Positions 34,932 to 46,274 of a DNA stretch of 64,000 nt are shown one piece after another. Source of the DNA: Sycobia sp. Sy_11. Its lineage: Eukaryota > Arthropoda > Insecta > Hymenoptera > Epichrysomallidae. The stretch covers positions 2,564,501 through 2,628,500 of the forward strand of contig JACCIC010000052.1 in NCBI GenBank assembly GCA_018907035.1, read 5' to 3'. Under the pieces are notes generated by a model. The model did not search any database, was not told the origin of the DNA, and saw only the letters and a program-made list of their open reading frames with translations. Each line of letters begins with the position of its first letter. Position 1 is the first letter of the stretch. A program made the position numbers and the translations under genes.

Positions 34932-35031
34932 GTGAAATTCTATACTAAATATTATACTTACTTTCAAAGATGTTTTGTAGATTTTCCAGCTTCAAATTTA
35001 TGAAAATTTCCCTGACACCATTGTCAGCCAT

Positions 35032-36190
35032 TTCATAATATAATTATTTCACTTTGGCCCAGGAGCACAGTCGAGGAAAATGTTGCAGAAGACACACGAA
35101 AATATCGTTTTGATCGCCTTTGACTTTCAACTGATGATTAATCATGCTCACACGAAACTGCTCTATCGTCTATAATAATATGCGATGCTTGATTACCACG
35201 AATCTTTGAAAAACACACATATTATATAATATAAATATACATATAATATGCCGACCTTTCTATTCGATAATATATATCAATATAGATTCTTGGAAAATCT
35301 TATATAAATATTAAAATTAAACAAAAAATAAGTCATTTGTTTCAAGTAAATATTCTCGTCTTGGTTAAAATATTTATCGCCAGTTGGATGCATGATTTTC
35401 ACTTTTCTTTCGGTTATTATATAAGGACGCTTTAACGATTGCATTGCATGATGCGTTCTAGTAGGAGAGTGTTTGCGTATAAAACCTAATTACATTGCGT
35501 TATGTGTACATTTGTGAAATAGTTGTTAATATATATGTATGTATCATAAAACGGTTGTAAAATGTATATAATATATAATCCTATATAGATTAACTGCCGA
35601 TGACATTAAGTGAATGATTTGCTTAGTTTAAGATTATTCAACTGACTGATGTTTCTTTTTTCCCTGAATTACGAAATTTTAACATTTTTTTCTAAAAAAT
35701 ATTTACTTGAGTTAAGTAAATATTTTTTTAAATTCCAAATCAAATTTCTTAATGAACAATTTAATTTATTCGTAACAAAATAAAATTAACTTAATTCAAC
35801 TAAGTGTTTTTTAGAATCATGAACGTATCTTTTAAATAGAAGTTCAAGTTTTTTAGCTACAAAATAATATTTTTTAAAATGAAAGTAAATTTTATTTAAA
35901 GTTAATGAATATTTTTTGAATTCAAAAATATATTTTTTTAATCTAACTTAATGTATGTTCAATATAAGAAAATCAGTTTTATGATTTAATGTACATTTTT
36001 TAAAAATTAACAATTCAATTTTTTCCTTAAATAAATATTTACTTTTTTCAAGTTAACATTTCTTCCAGTTAAGAAAATTCTTTACCCTACTTTAAGTTAA
36101 TATTATCTTACTAGTATTCCAAATAATAATTTACTTGATTCCAATAAAATTTCCTTAGAATTAGAAAATTTTTTTTCAGCGTACATATAT
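35032..36190. other. upstream region of the SAM-domain gene, AT-rich
   Basis: The first ~150 bp upstream of the ATG have higher GC and an initiator-like TCAGTTG on the minus strand near 35128-35136, which could be the transcription start region. Beyond it, 35640-36180 is a run of repeated AAGTAAATATTTTTT-like motifs. No coding sequence is seen. Confidence 0.4.
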
Positions 36191-36508
36191 TGTCATCTAA
36201 ACGTGAAGATCGGAAACTAAGTTCGCCTCCTAATATACTAATCAAGATAATGTTTCACCACTTGCGCGAGTAACAAGCACTAGACATGCCATATGTACAC
36301 TCTCGATAATAATAAAGAGTGTCTAGCCAAATGATCGATTTTCTTAATTGCTATCCGGTGTACTCGTACATTGACAAGTCTGTACGCGTTTCAAGCTTGT
36401 CATACTTCAAGATCGGAAGGCCTTTCGGAGAGCGAGAAATAACGATACTTGGATAGGTATTAAGCTAAATAAAATTGTCACAGCGTTTCAGTTCGTCCGC
36501 GACATTTG
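36191..36508 (+). repeat. possible 5' LTR of the Pao/BEL element
   Basis: TGTCATCTAAACGTGAAGAT to CAGTTCGTCCGCGACA, with a polyadenylation signal in ATAATAATAAAGAGTGTCTA, lies just upstream of Pao/BEL coding sequence. No second copy is in the window. Confidence 0.4.
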
Positions 36509-36639
36509 CACTGTAAATCATATATACATAGAGCACTTCATGTGTACATATCTATCGTTGACTTATATTAAAAATTTCTATTGGTAAACACCAAAAAGAT
36601 AGTTTATAAATTTACCTCTCTCATCAGTTATTTTGATTA

Positions 36640-38195
36640 GTGTTCATTCTAACAGGCCTGTCGTTCGATATTATTTGATCGAGCCTTACAACCTCGATCT
36701 ATCCAAAAAAAAAGAGATAGAAATAGAACGAGGAGCCATTCCATGGTCCTACGAGCTGGATCTTAGTCAAAAAGGAAATACGATCCATAAAGATTAAACC
36801 AACAATGATTGCAAGTGAATTGATCGAGTGAAGTAATCAGTGCAAAATATATTCATTCGTGACAGCTCAGTGCTGCAACTAGGAAAAGAAGCAGTTCGCC
36901 AGTTCATACAAGCTCATCTGCACATTCAGTTTCACCAATAGACCAGAGGCCGTAAAACGAGCTTCTCTATGTTTAACATGTTTGTGAGATCATAAGAACC
37001 GTGAATGTAAATTTGATAAATGTTTAGTTTGCGATAACCGAAACAATTTTCTGCTGCACGAGTACCGGGCGACGCAGGGCGATTACTCGGATTGACATAC
37101 AGAGATCACAGAAACAGAACAATACTGCATTTCTTCAATTAGCCATCTGCACGCAAATCAAATTATAACCAGCGCTAAATTAAAAATTTCCAGCAAAAAT
37201 AATGAAACTATTTTATGTAGAGCCTTACTCGATGCCTGCTCGAATGTCAATTTCATTACGGAAAATTTAGCACGTCGTCTCACGTTGCCAAAGAAGAAGT
37301 GTTCTGTTCCCGTGGAAGCTTTAAATGGGATTCGGTATTCGGTAACCACTACAATAGAGTCGAGTTTCAGAAATTTTTCCAAAACGTTAAAATTTCTAAC
37401 GATTTCTCTGATTGCAAATACGGTACCCAGCGAACCAATATCCCGAGAAAATGTAAAAATCCCGAAAAATATTAAACTTGCCAATCCACTATTTCATGAA
37501 CCCCCTCCTGTAGACATTTTATTAAGAGCGGAACCAACACTTTCGCTTTTAAGTCTCGGAAAAATAAGCTTAAGCACAGAATGGATTAATTTATATCTTC
37601 AAAAAACGAGATTGGGCTAGATCATCGGTGATTCTACTGACGCCATCGGGAACACATCTCAAATAGCTCGATGTAATTTGGTTGAGATACAAAATCAACT
37701 TGAAAAATTTTGAAAAATTGAAGAGATTACGCTGAAAAAGCATCTCTGAAATGACGAAATTCTCTGTGAAGAGCATTTTTTAAAAAATACAATGCCAGAC
37801 AATACAGGCTGTTACGTAGCCGTGTTTGCCTTTTGAGAAGGATTCAGCATCACTAGGCGAATCAAGAGCTCAAATTAAAACGATGACAATCACTTAATAA
37901 AAAGTTTCAACGAAACGCAGAGTTCGAAATTGCTAATACTAAGGTAATGGAAGAACTACTAGAATTAGGACACATGTCTAAGATAGAACCTGCGCCATGA
38001 ACAGGATTTTTTTTGCCGTACCGCTTGGTTATCAAGGAAACAAGCGCAAAGACAAAGCTGCGGGTAGTTTTCGACGGATTCGCGAGAACCAACGCGGGGA
38101 TGTCCCTTAATGAAATACTTCTTGTAGGACCGACGATTCAGGATGATCTATTTTCTCTGCTCCTTCGTTTTCGTCTACACAATTATGTGGTAGAC
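36640..38195 (+). pseudogene. Pao/BEL gag-protease-RT fragment
   Basis: A gag tail with remnants of cysteine motifs (RASLCLTCL, FDKCLVCDN at about 36935-37045) leads into the BEL-type protease. The active site, usually LLDSGS, reads ALLDACSNVNFI (37225-37260), so the glycine is lost. The segment ending DILLRAEPTLSLL and LQKTRLG (about 37515-37617) is the typical stretch between protease and RT. RT starts near 38013 with TKLRVVFDGFARTNAGMSLN and VGPTIQDDLFSLLLRF, then is cut at about 38190 before the catalytic YxDD. Stops at 37619 and 37711 and frame changes are present. Everything downstream is deleted. Confidence 0.85.
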
Positions 38196-39179
38196 AACAA
38201 CAAAAAGATAGTTGATAAATTTAATTTTGCAATTTTCATAGTATTTTTAAAAGTAGAGTTACAACAGTTTTTTTTAAGATTTGAAACGACCCTGATAGAA
38301 ATATAACAATTTTCAATAGGTTGGAAAGTAGTTACTAGGTATTAAAAATAGAATCAATTTATCATAGCTTAAAATTAGGTAAATCTTAGAATGAAAAATG
38401 TGAACATTGTCTATAAAATTAAAAAATAGCTAGAAACTAGGTTTGAAGCTAGAACCTTGTTTCTGGATATCAAAAAATATTTTAATTCGGATGTAAGTTT
38501 AAATTACTACAATCGAAAAAGTTAATATTTATACAACATTATAATATTATGTTGATTATAGAATAAAAGGAACATCATAAGATATGTAAATAGTTTGAAA
38601 GAATCATAAAAGAATAATAAAGTCTGTTTCGAGAATGAGCCTTTGGAATATCAGAAATATAACCTGGTTTCGCATTAACTCTTATGAGAAACCCGCCAGA
38701 AATTTGATTTATTTTATTAATAACTCTTTAAAAATATGAAAGATCCTATTCATAAATGAGACGCGTATTGATTATTTCTTAAAAATATTAATGATATCTT
38801 GAAAGTTAAATATCAATGGTAATTTTGAGGAGATATTTAAATAAAAAAGCAGTCATATCGTGTGTTTCCGGAAGTACAGGCCGCTGACAGACGACGTTCG
38901 ACAATACGACGCGTACGTAATTCAAAATAGCATGAGACATATGAAGTATTATAACAAAAATTATTATTATAATAATTTCTTATTATTACTATTATTATAC
39001 TATCAGGGTTATTGTATATTATACATAGGTGTTGTAGAAAGTGTTGGCGACTGGAGACTCCCGCAAGTGACAAAAAATTATCTTGGTTAGTATATAAGCG
39101 CGATTAAGACTTCATATACATATATATATATATAACATTGTATGCGAATGTGTAAACTATTGTCGATGCGTTTAATATG

Positions 39180-39241
<62 letters not shown>

Positions 39242-40144
39242 ATAAGTTATAGCTTGCGTATAAATGAATTCAATATTCAAAATTAAGAACTCGATATAAA
39301 TTTACAATTTATTGTTTAAAGTAACTATCAACATTAATGAATTTTTATAATAGTGCATAAGAATGATATTAATTTTTTAGCAATGCTATATATTATAACT
39401 AGTTTTAACCTTATTTGAAGGTGAATTTTAGTTATGATCAAAAATACAGCGATACGAAACTAACTGTTATGGGTCTTAAATACCTAAAAAATAGATTTCG
39501 AAAATGTATCTATAAATCGTCCGAAATGACCGGAAAAAATATTTCATATATTTCTAGTTACTGCCGAATATTATAACCTTCTTTCTAGGTTTCTTCATAT
39601 CGAAATAGCTTGTTTATAGCTTAAAAATGTTTAGTATTTCTACCAGAGTCAGTATATGGTATTTTATCTATATCTGTTTCACAATTTGAAGCACCTTTTT
39701 CTACGCACTATGCTTTCTCATTTCTGTCGGTTCAACCATGAGAAAGGATTCAATAAAATGAAATAGAGAACCTATTGCCATTTTGTTGTAGAAAGTTATA
39801 CAATCTTTATATGTTAAAAATATTATTATTATTTCTTATACCTATTTTCGTAAAATTTATGGTTTGCAGCGTGCTCGTGATTCGGTGATTACAATAATAA
39901 TATTTCTATTTTTGATACCACTAATAAAAACCATCATGGCGTCATTGAAAACAATGTAAAAACACAGTAAAAACAGAAGCATCAAACACTATCGAATTAC
40001 TATCTGATCTTCCATGTTCATGACTGTAAATCCGCCGCATTCATAGTATGGAGGTGTCCTGACGTCCATACTGCGCAAACATTTGTTTTCATTGAGAAGC
40101 ACAATCAGTATTTAATGAAAGAAAGCTAACATGATTTGCAGTCA
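38196..40144. other. AT-rich stretch with a long (TA)n tract, no gene seen
   Basis: (TA)n at about 39182-39238 is the only clear feature. Open frames at 38837-39090 on both strands have no recognised domain. A slightly GC-richer spot lies at 38860-38930. Confidence 0.45.
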
Positions 40145-40147
40145 AAG

Positions 40148-40208
<61 letters not shown>
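40148..40208. repeat. (TA)n microsatellite
   Basis: About 60 bp of pure TA. Confidence 0.97.
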
Positions 40209-40213
<5 letters not shown>

Positions 40214-40239
40214 TATAATTAGTAATACTTTCTATTTTG

Positions 40240-40913
40240 TTTTCAAGCTGTTAGATTAATGATGTACTGAAGCAGTATTCTATTAATTTTTTTCCTTTTA
40301 TGACTGTTCCAAAACTCTTATAGTATATAAGATACATTACTATAGGACTACATCTCAACCAGGTACCAGAAAGAAATTTAATAATATTTAGGGCCTTTTT
40401 AGATATTTTTTCAACTTAATTCACACGTGTACAAAAGGTGATTTTGCTGTCAAATATCATACCTAAGAAGTGAGAAATCTTGCTTGATTATTCTCTATGT
40501 TTATTTGAATATTTTCAGACTCAGTGTTTTTATTATTGAAATGAATAGACTGAGATTAGAGACTACTATTAAATGATATTGTACTGAGATTAGAGACTAT
40601 TGTTAAATGATAATGACTATTATAGACTATTATTGAAATGATAAGATCTGTATAAGTTACTTCCTATTATATCAGCTATTTTTTTATAAGTTTTTTGCCT
40701 CATTTATTATTTTTGAATTTAAAATATAGTCAAATATCATAAGCAAAGAATGAACCAAAAACTTATTTAGGTATGTTAAGAATTATTTCAGATATATGTA
40801 CGATGAAAAGAAGTCAACTCAAGACACCACCTTGGGGAATCATATCATATCATACTTCATATCATACTTCATATCATATCCTATCATATCATATCATATC
40901 ATATCATATCATA
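40240..40913 (-). pseudogene. non-LTR retrotransposon RT, copy A, distal part
   Basis: Minus strand. The part just after the Helitron reads IPQGGVLS and then FAYD, the degraded GVPQGG and FADD motifs of RT. At about 40560-40240 it continues FDSKITF, KALNIIKFLSGTW and MYLIYYKSFG, which correspond one-to-one to LDYKLSF, RSFNIIKYLCGTW and LIVFYKNF in the better copy at 49.1-50.8 kb. Many stops and frameshifts. It is the 3' half of the RT whose 5' half lies at 42480-43025. Confidence 0.8.
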
Positions 40914-41383
40914 TCATACTAATTTATAAAGACAAAGCGTGTTTTTGTTTGTACACGATAAGCCAAAAAACTACTGAACCGATTGTTCTGAAATTTGACA
41001 TATAGATTCTATATTATCTTGGGAAAGACATAGACTATGTTTTTTATCGAAAATGATTTTACTTTCATCAATAAATTAAATTAATGGTTTTAACAATCAG
41101 TTTCACCAGCGGCCACTAGGTGACGTCTTGAATCAAGAACATCAACTCGAAGTAGTCCGCTTAAAGTATTAATACCAGGCCAGCTCAAACGAACGATCAT
41201 ATCCAACTTTGGGATTGTATCCTAAAGAAGGTGTGACGTTAGTCAGTATTACATCTGCATAAAAAGTAAATATCCATCGTCTGCTTAAAAAATATGCAAT
41301 GCGCATACCAACTTTTTTCTTGAATTTCAGTTGGGATCACTACGAAAATATTCAGTTTTTAATTGAAAAAAACAGAAATATAA

Positions 41384-41393
<10 letters not shown>

Positions 41394-41438
<45 letters not shown>
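41394..41438. repeat. (TA)n inside the Helitron
   Basis: About 45 bp of pure TA. Confidence 0.95.
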
Positions 41439-41440
<2 letters not shown>

Positions 41441-41530
41441 ATGTATATTATATTGTACATATTATATATACACATTTTAAATACTGTTTCTACTGATAAA
41501 TATTGTATTGGCGTGTATGGACGGTTCATT

Positions 41531-42165
41531 ACGATATCCTCTTTGCCTCGATTTCTATAGGCAGTTGTGTGTTTGAATGATAGAATGCAATGTCCAGGTG
41601 TCTCTGGGCGATTTCTAAGGGTAATATTGTATTTAGTTAACAGAAAACGAGATCCAGGTATGAGGAAATCAGCTTCTATGGGAAGATTCGTGTTGGTACA
41701 GTAAAATACGATATCTAGCTCTTTCCAAACGAGTTCTACGGGGAGTATTGTGTTTAGTCATTAGGAAGCGATGTTAGCTTTTTCGGAACGACTTCTACTG
41801 GGACTATCGTGTTTAGTTGGTAGGAAACGATATTTAGGTATGTCGGGACAACTTCTACGGGGAGTTTCGTGTTCGGATGATAGAATGCGATTTCCAGGTA
41901 TTTTTGAACGACTTCTACGGGGAATTTCGTGTAGAGTTGGTGGGAAACAAAATCCAGGTATGTCAGTACGACTTCTATGAAGAGATTAGTATTCTATTAT
42001 TCGAACACTCCCAATAAGAGTCGTCCCGGCATAAATGGACATTGTATTCTACGTCCCCAATACCAAACTCTCTATAGCCGTCGTCCCGAGACATTTCCTA
42101 TAATCCGAACATGATACTCTCCGAAAACGTCGTCTCGAGACCCTTGGATATTTTTTTCTATCGCT
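41531..42165. repeat. 60-bp minisatellite with an orientation switch
   Basis: From 41531 to about 42000 an imperfect unit of exactly 60 bp repeats about eight times, with core ACGACTTCTACGGGGA followed by TTTCGTGTT and a later TTCCAGGTAT. From about 42010 to 42165 the same unit continues in reverse complement (AGTCGTCCCG, AGCCGTCGTCCCGAGACATT, ACGTCGTCTCGAGACCC) for about 2.5 units. The open frame 41771-41980 with its LLRGxSC repeats is an artefact of the 60-bp period, a multiple of three. Confidence 0.85.
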
Positions 42166-42209
42166 TGAACTCGAAAGTACATTTTTGTCCATCGAAGCCA
42201 TATTGAATA

Positions 42210-42216
<7 letters not shown>

Positions 42217-42264
<48 letters not shown>
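42217..42264. repeat. (TA)n inside the Helitron
   Basis: About 48 bp of TA between the minisatellite and the Helitron 3' end. Confidence 0.95.
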
Positions 42265-42267
<3 letters not shown>

Positions 42268-42479
42268 ATAAAATGGTCGGAAAAATATCAACTTTTTGAA
42301 GTGGACGCTACATTGAAGCGGCTTTTTATACAGAAGCGACGATAGGTAAATTATAGTCAATTATTTATTGAGATATAGATTTGTATATATAGAGTACTTT
42401 TTACTTAGATATTATTGAATTATTTATGAAATCGATTATATTATTATCTCGGGCGAAGCCGAGACGGGGGTGCTAGTCC

Positions 42480-43025
42480 CCTTATACGTTAATCGAATGT
42501 CGACACAGGGATAGTCAATCTGTATCACGCTCACGCGCCTGTTTGAGACAATTTCATCAAGAAAATATAGATATTAATGTTGTCAAATGCTCCCTTCACT
42601 TCAACAAAGGTAGTTACAACCTCCTTTTTTCTATAAATACTTTATTTATTTTAAATACAAAAATATTATCAAGGCAGGATCTGCTTTTCTAAATCCACTT
42701 TGCCCATTAGGAAGGAAATCACGTGTTTCTACCTATCATTGCAATCAATTCTTTAAAAGTATCTCAAACAATTCTCTCAGATAGAAAGTTAAGGAAATAG
42801 AACTAAGACTATAAATGTCCATTTTATTAATAGAATGAATGAAACAGTGTTTCCAACTAGTAGGAAGTTACCAGAAATAAAAATTTCATTAAAAATTTCC
42901 AATAAAATCAGTTTGTATTTATTAACAAGATTTTTCAGAATTTTAAAATCTATGCCATCCATACCTGCTTTGACTTTATTTTTTATGTTAAATTGAAGGA
43001 GATGGAGTAAAGAATAAATAAAAAA
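42480..43025 (-). pseudogene. non-LTR retrotransposon RT, copy A, proximal part
   Basis: The minus strand reads KAGMDGIDFKILKNLVNKYK, LLEIFNEIF, LPNGQSGFRKAD and TTFVEVKGAFDNINI, matching PGMDGITYDIIKK, LLDIFNELF, LPKNQAGFRTD and AAFIDVSGAFDNVN of the 50-kb copy. The catalytic VDVSGAFD-type motif is degraded and several frameshifts occur. The RT breaks off at 42478 at the Helitron and resumes at 40913. Confidence 0.82.
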
Positions 43026-43434
43026 GAAAGGAAACAATATTCAAACGAAACAAAACATTAAAGAAAACTTTGCCTTCACATAAAAATAAGAACGATCATG
43101 CCTTAACATGTAAAATAAATCCGCTCTCGAACGATCTCTTGATAATAAATATTATATCTTGATTTTTTTTCAGACACAATACTCAAATAGAAATATGCTC
43201 AAATAAATCTAGTACAGAGGTAGGTAAAGTACATACACACTCTACTACATATTTATTTTACGTTAAAAATTTAATCGCTTACAATTTTTTCTTTTGCGTA
43301 ATAAAACTATATCATCTATCGAGTACATTATCTTTCGACGCACCTATTTATTCTACAAGTAATAAAATAGTATTATATGTGATTGATGTTGCCTCAATCA
43401 CTTTCTTTGATTTGAATTTCAATAATCATCGGCG
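43026..43434. other. AT-rich stretch, no gene seen
   Basis: No recognised feature. Confidence 0.45.
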
Positions 43435-43680
43435 TTAACCTCTAAGGGATAAATATGCTGTATGATGTTTAAGTAAACCTTCGTTCAATTTTAAAATAGC
43501 ATCATGAAACTTACATCTCGTCCGACTATTAATTCTGCGATACGAGCTAATGGCACAGTCACAACGCTTACAATTGTCACTACTGATGAGCACTACATCT
43601 CCGACTTTAATTTCTCTTTTTTCCAAAACTTCGACTCTAAGAATTAACTGGCTTATTTTTTAGATATATTTATTAGAAGG
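43435..43680 (-). pseudogene. Pao/BEL integrase C-terminal fragment
   Basis: The minus strand reads RVEVLEKREIKVGDVVLISS, then DNCKR and NEGLLKHHTAYLSLRG. This is the conserved end of retroelement integrases (KVGDVVLI-x-DNxxR...). The DNxKR form points to Pao/BEL. It is an isolated tail. The Pao/BEL piece at 36.6-38.2 kb is on the other strand, so they are separate insertions. Confidence 0.6.
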
Positions 43681-44229
43681 AAAATCCAATACTTTTAAAG
43701 TATAAAGCAGAGTTAAATTCAGGCAGACTGTAGAGAGTATTAAAAATGCATTCTTGGGACCAGTAGATATCCAGTTTGGAACTTTTCGTGCTCAAGAGGG
43801 CATAATTTACTTATTGATGGTTCCGCTGCGATTATTTTGAAATATATTAAAATATGAGTCGGTTTGATTTGTAGCCAGCTATTGTTATAAACTTTACATT
43901 TGCCTCACATATATATTGGGTTTATTTGAAAAGCTAAACCTAAAAAGCTGCAACACTTTTTGAAGCATTTTTTCGTGCTTCATTATGCGTACATATGATC
44001 ACTGATTTTTTATATCTTCGCATTCTGCGACCAACAACGAAGAGGGCTTTTTTATGTGTTGTTGAATATATTTTTTCTAATTTTTTTAATTTTTTTAATT
44101 ATTTTGTAAATATCGAAGATGTTTCAAGAATGTTTTAAAAACTAAATATTTTCTATAGAAAATTGGTTGTATTTTCGAAGTTTTGGAGTTATTTTTTGGC
44201 GTTAGACTCAATAAAATCTGTACACAGTA
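43681..44229. other. unassigned stretch
   Basis: AT-rich, no recognised feature. Confidence 0.4.
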
Positions 44230-45366
44230 TGTCCGAAAAATTCTAAGACTACGGGTATAAAATCCGTACTACTTGCGTCATTTCCATGAAACTGTGACCA
44301 CTAGTTATTACAACCTTCCTCTACGTCTATACTAAGTGTCAAGTTGATCGGATTACATACAGTGATTTAGTAGCAGCTTGCGTCGGAGTATCAAAGCGAT
44401 CTCTGTCATTGTTTCAGATAAATAAAAATATCGAACAACGTGTTGCAATTAAATTTTCTTTTAAATTTGGTAAACATGCAACGAAAACGAAAGGACTGTT
44501 AAAAGTGGCTTATGATGAATGTGTTATATCTCATGATACTATTTTCCGATGATATAAACTCCATACATAGTCGTAGTTACGTAAAAGGGTAATCGTAACT
44601 CTAGTTGCAGATTGATGAAGAACTTACTAAAATATCAAAATACACCGCTCAACGTTTTATAACGAATGACTTAAAAAAAAGAAGATGTGCACGTTTTTCG
44701 TGCCATACGCACTAACTATCGAACAGCGAAAGAAATGAGTTTCTTATGCACCTGAATACTGGAATTGCTGAAAATTATTTAAACGCAGCGAAATTTTCTT
44801 GAAACTATTATTACAGGTCGCGAAAGTTGGTTCTTTACATACGACCCTGTAACGAAACGCCAAAGTGCTGATTCTTTTTATTCTAAAGGTTCTATTGTAA
44901 ATACTACATTCTATCAACAAGTGATCGTTTGCGTGTGTAAAATAATTGCGCGTGTTAGACACCAGTTGTGGAAAGATCGTTTTTCTTTTCTCTTGCACGA
45001 TAATACACCAGCACTCAACTAACACTCAATTTTTGACCAAAAAAATGGTTCCTGTACTCAGCTATTCACCATACTCGCCTAATTTGACTCCCTTTGACTA
45101 ATTCTTGTTTCCAAAATTAAAAATGGACTTGAAAGGAAACCGTTTTGCATCGATAAACAAGATACAAGAAGTCTTGACAACGAAATTAAAAAATATTCCT
45201 GAAGAGAACATTCGAAAAGGCGTGAAGAAACTGAAAGATCTTTGTATTATACGAACTTGTGTATTACTTCTAATGGAGATTATTTTGAATAAACAGTTTG
45301 ATAAAAAAATTTATACTTTTATTGCGTCTTTTGTACCTCCAGTCTTAAAACTTTTGAATCACAGTA
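44230..45366 (+). mobile_element. mariner element with both inverted repeats
   Basis: The left end has GTCCGAAAAATTCTAAGACT at about 44231. The right end has CCAGTCTTAAAACTTTTGAA at about 45341, an imperfect inverted copy (about 28 bp). Length about 1.14 kb with a decayed transposase between. Confidence 0.8.
44425..45300 (+). pseudogene. mariner transposase, third copy, broken
   Basis: The plus strand reads NKNIEQRVAIKFSFKFGKHA (N-terminal helix-turn-helix region), a heavily stopped middle, then IITGRESWFFTYDPVTKRQS at about 44810. There the first catalytic D (normally TGDESW) is R. Next come VRHQLWKDRFSFLLHDNTPA (second D present) and a disrupted third region (L-x-P-x-F-D-x-F). An intact C-terminal open piece follows at 45105 (FPKLKMDLKGNRFASINKIQ). 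Multiple stops and at least two frame changes make it inactive. Confidence 0.87.
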
Positions 45367-45469
45367 TGAAGCATGTAAGAGCTGGCTTACATTTCTTTTA
45401 TGGAAATTTCTTGAAGACTAGTATTGTTCTGTTTATGAGCTGAGCTTTTCATCTCTTTTTGTTTAGCTA

Positions 45470-46270
45470 TATTCGTTATCTTCCTGAAGGCCAGGAATAA
45501 AGCTACTGTGTGAATCGAAAAAAACTCGTTGTTTTGCAATAGGAGTATGATTGTCCTTTATTTGAGAGCGAATTTATGAAGGTGTAAGGAATTCGTTTAC
45601 ATTATCGTGTATTGAAGAAATTTCTAAAGTGTATGAATAAAAAAATTGTAGTTAAAAACTGAAATGGTTTCAAAACAATTTAAACTTAATCGTTTTAATC
45701 ATTTAATTTAATTTTTTATTCGCTTAAAATAATCATTTTAAAATAATATCGAGAAAAAAATCCCGGCTTGTTGACTTTCTAAGTGTTGTCTAAAAGATAT
45801 ATGTCAACATGTTTATACTGTTTCTGGGTTGTCCATGCCCACGCAATTGCTTTTTTTTGTTGTGAATTTTGATTGGAACATTGAGACGTTGAATGCAAAC
45901 ATTTAACTGTGATCGATGGTCCGGTTCATATGCCATAGCCTTTTATATTCTTAGCTATAGCTAACTGTAATATTGTATAGTGGTCTTGTTGTAAAGTAAT
46001 AAATTTGATTAAAAGAGTTAAAAATGAGACAAGGGACACAAATTTATCAATTGGCACAAAAAAGTACGGGATTACAAAAGTAACTCTGCAAAACGTAAAT
46101 TAAATTTAGATTGGCAAAAAAAGATACAAAAATTATTGCAAAGACACGACGTATGTCTGATTTTATTGTTGTGAGCGGTCAAGCAACATCTTCAGGCTCA
46201 GCTTCAGGAGAAAATAATCTGAATGAAGTATCTGTTAATGATCAGGGTAGTACAAATAGAAAAATGGGCG
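45470..46270. other. unassigned stretch
   Basis: No recognised gene, repeat or domain. Confidence 0.4.
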
Positions 46271-46274
46271 CTAC

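Larger units (their letters stand above)
28473..35031 (-). pseudogene. seven-exon SAM-domain gene with an LTR element in intron 3
   Basis: Minus-strand exon model read from splice sites: E1 35031-34962 (donor GTAAGTATA), E2 34709 to about 34558, E3 34479-34232, E4 29819-29579, E5 29487-29095, E6 29019 to about 28865, E7 28757-28473. Phases agree at E1/E2, E3/E4, E4/E5 and E5/E6. E1 and E2 join to a SAM-like domain (KLENLQNIFE, then LIRKLIPAVGERIIFLKYW). E3 reads KLLEEYETGKRILIAYKTMN. E5 contains LANIFYNWPLYDHPLGREL. E7 contains YIIIVGSVDSIKAIYVSIDN and LCFKSFHVFNLECP. These blocks belong to an uncharacterised, repetitive insect protein family. Lesions: a TGA near the end of E2, and a one-base frameshift plus TAG and TAA stops in E4. 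The E2 and E6 ends are uncertain. Confidence 0.72.
40914..42476 (+). mobile_element. non-autonomous Helitron, apparently complete (1563 bp)
   Basis: The 5' end is A|TCATACTAATTTATAAAG, with the arthropod block CTACTGAACCGATT. The 3' end is the hairpin TCTCGGGCGAAGCCGAGA followed by CGGGGGTGCTAG|T. So it has 5'-TC, a subterminal hairpin, 3'-CTAG, and A and T flanks, as Helitrons require. It has no Rep/helicase coding sequence, only a (TA)n tract and a minisatellite. It splits the RT of a non-LTR copy: RT coding resumes on both sides. Related ends occur at 14396 (5') and 3424 (3'). Confidence 0.82.

Noticed and set aside
41531..42165. CRISPR-like or protein-coding periodic array
   Set aside because: The units are imperfect 60-bp tandem repeats without distinct spacers, partly inverted, inside a Helitron. 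Eukaryotic context also argues against CRISPR.
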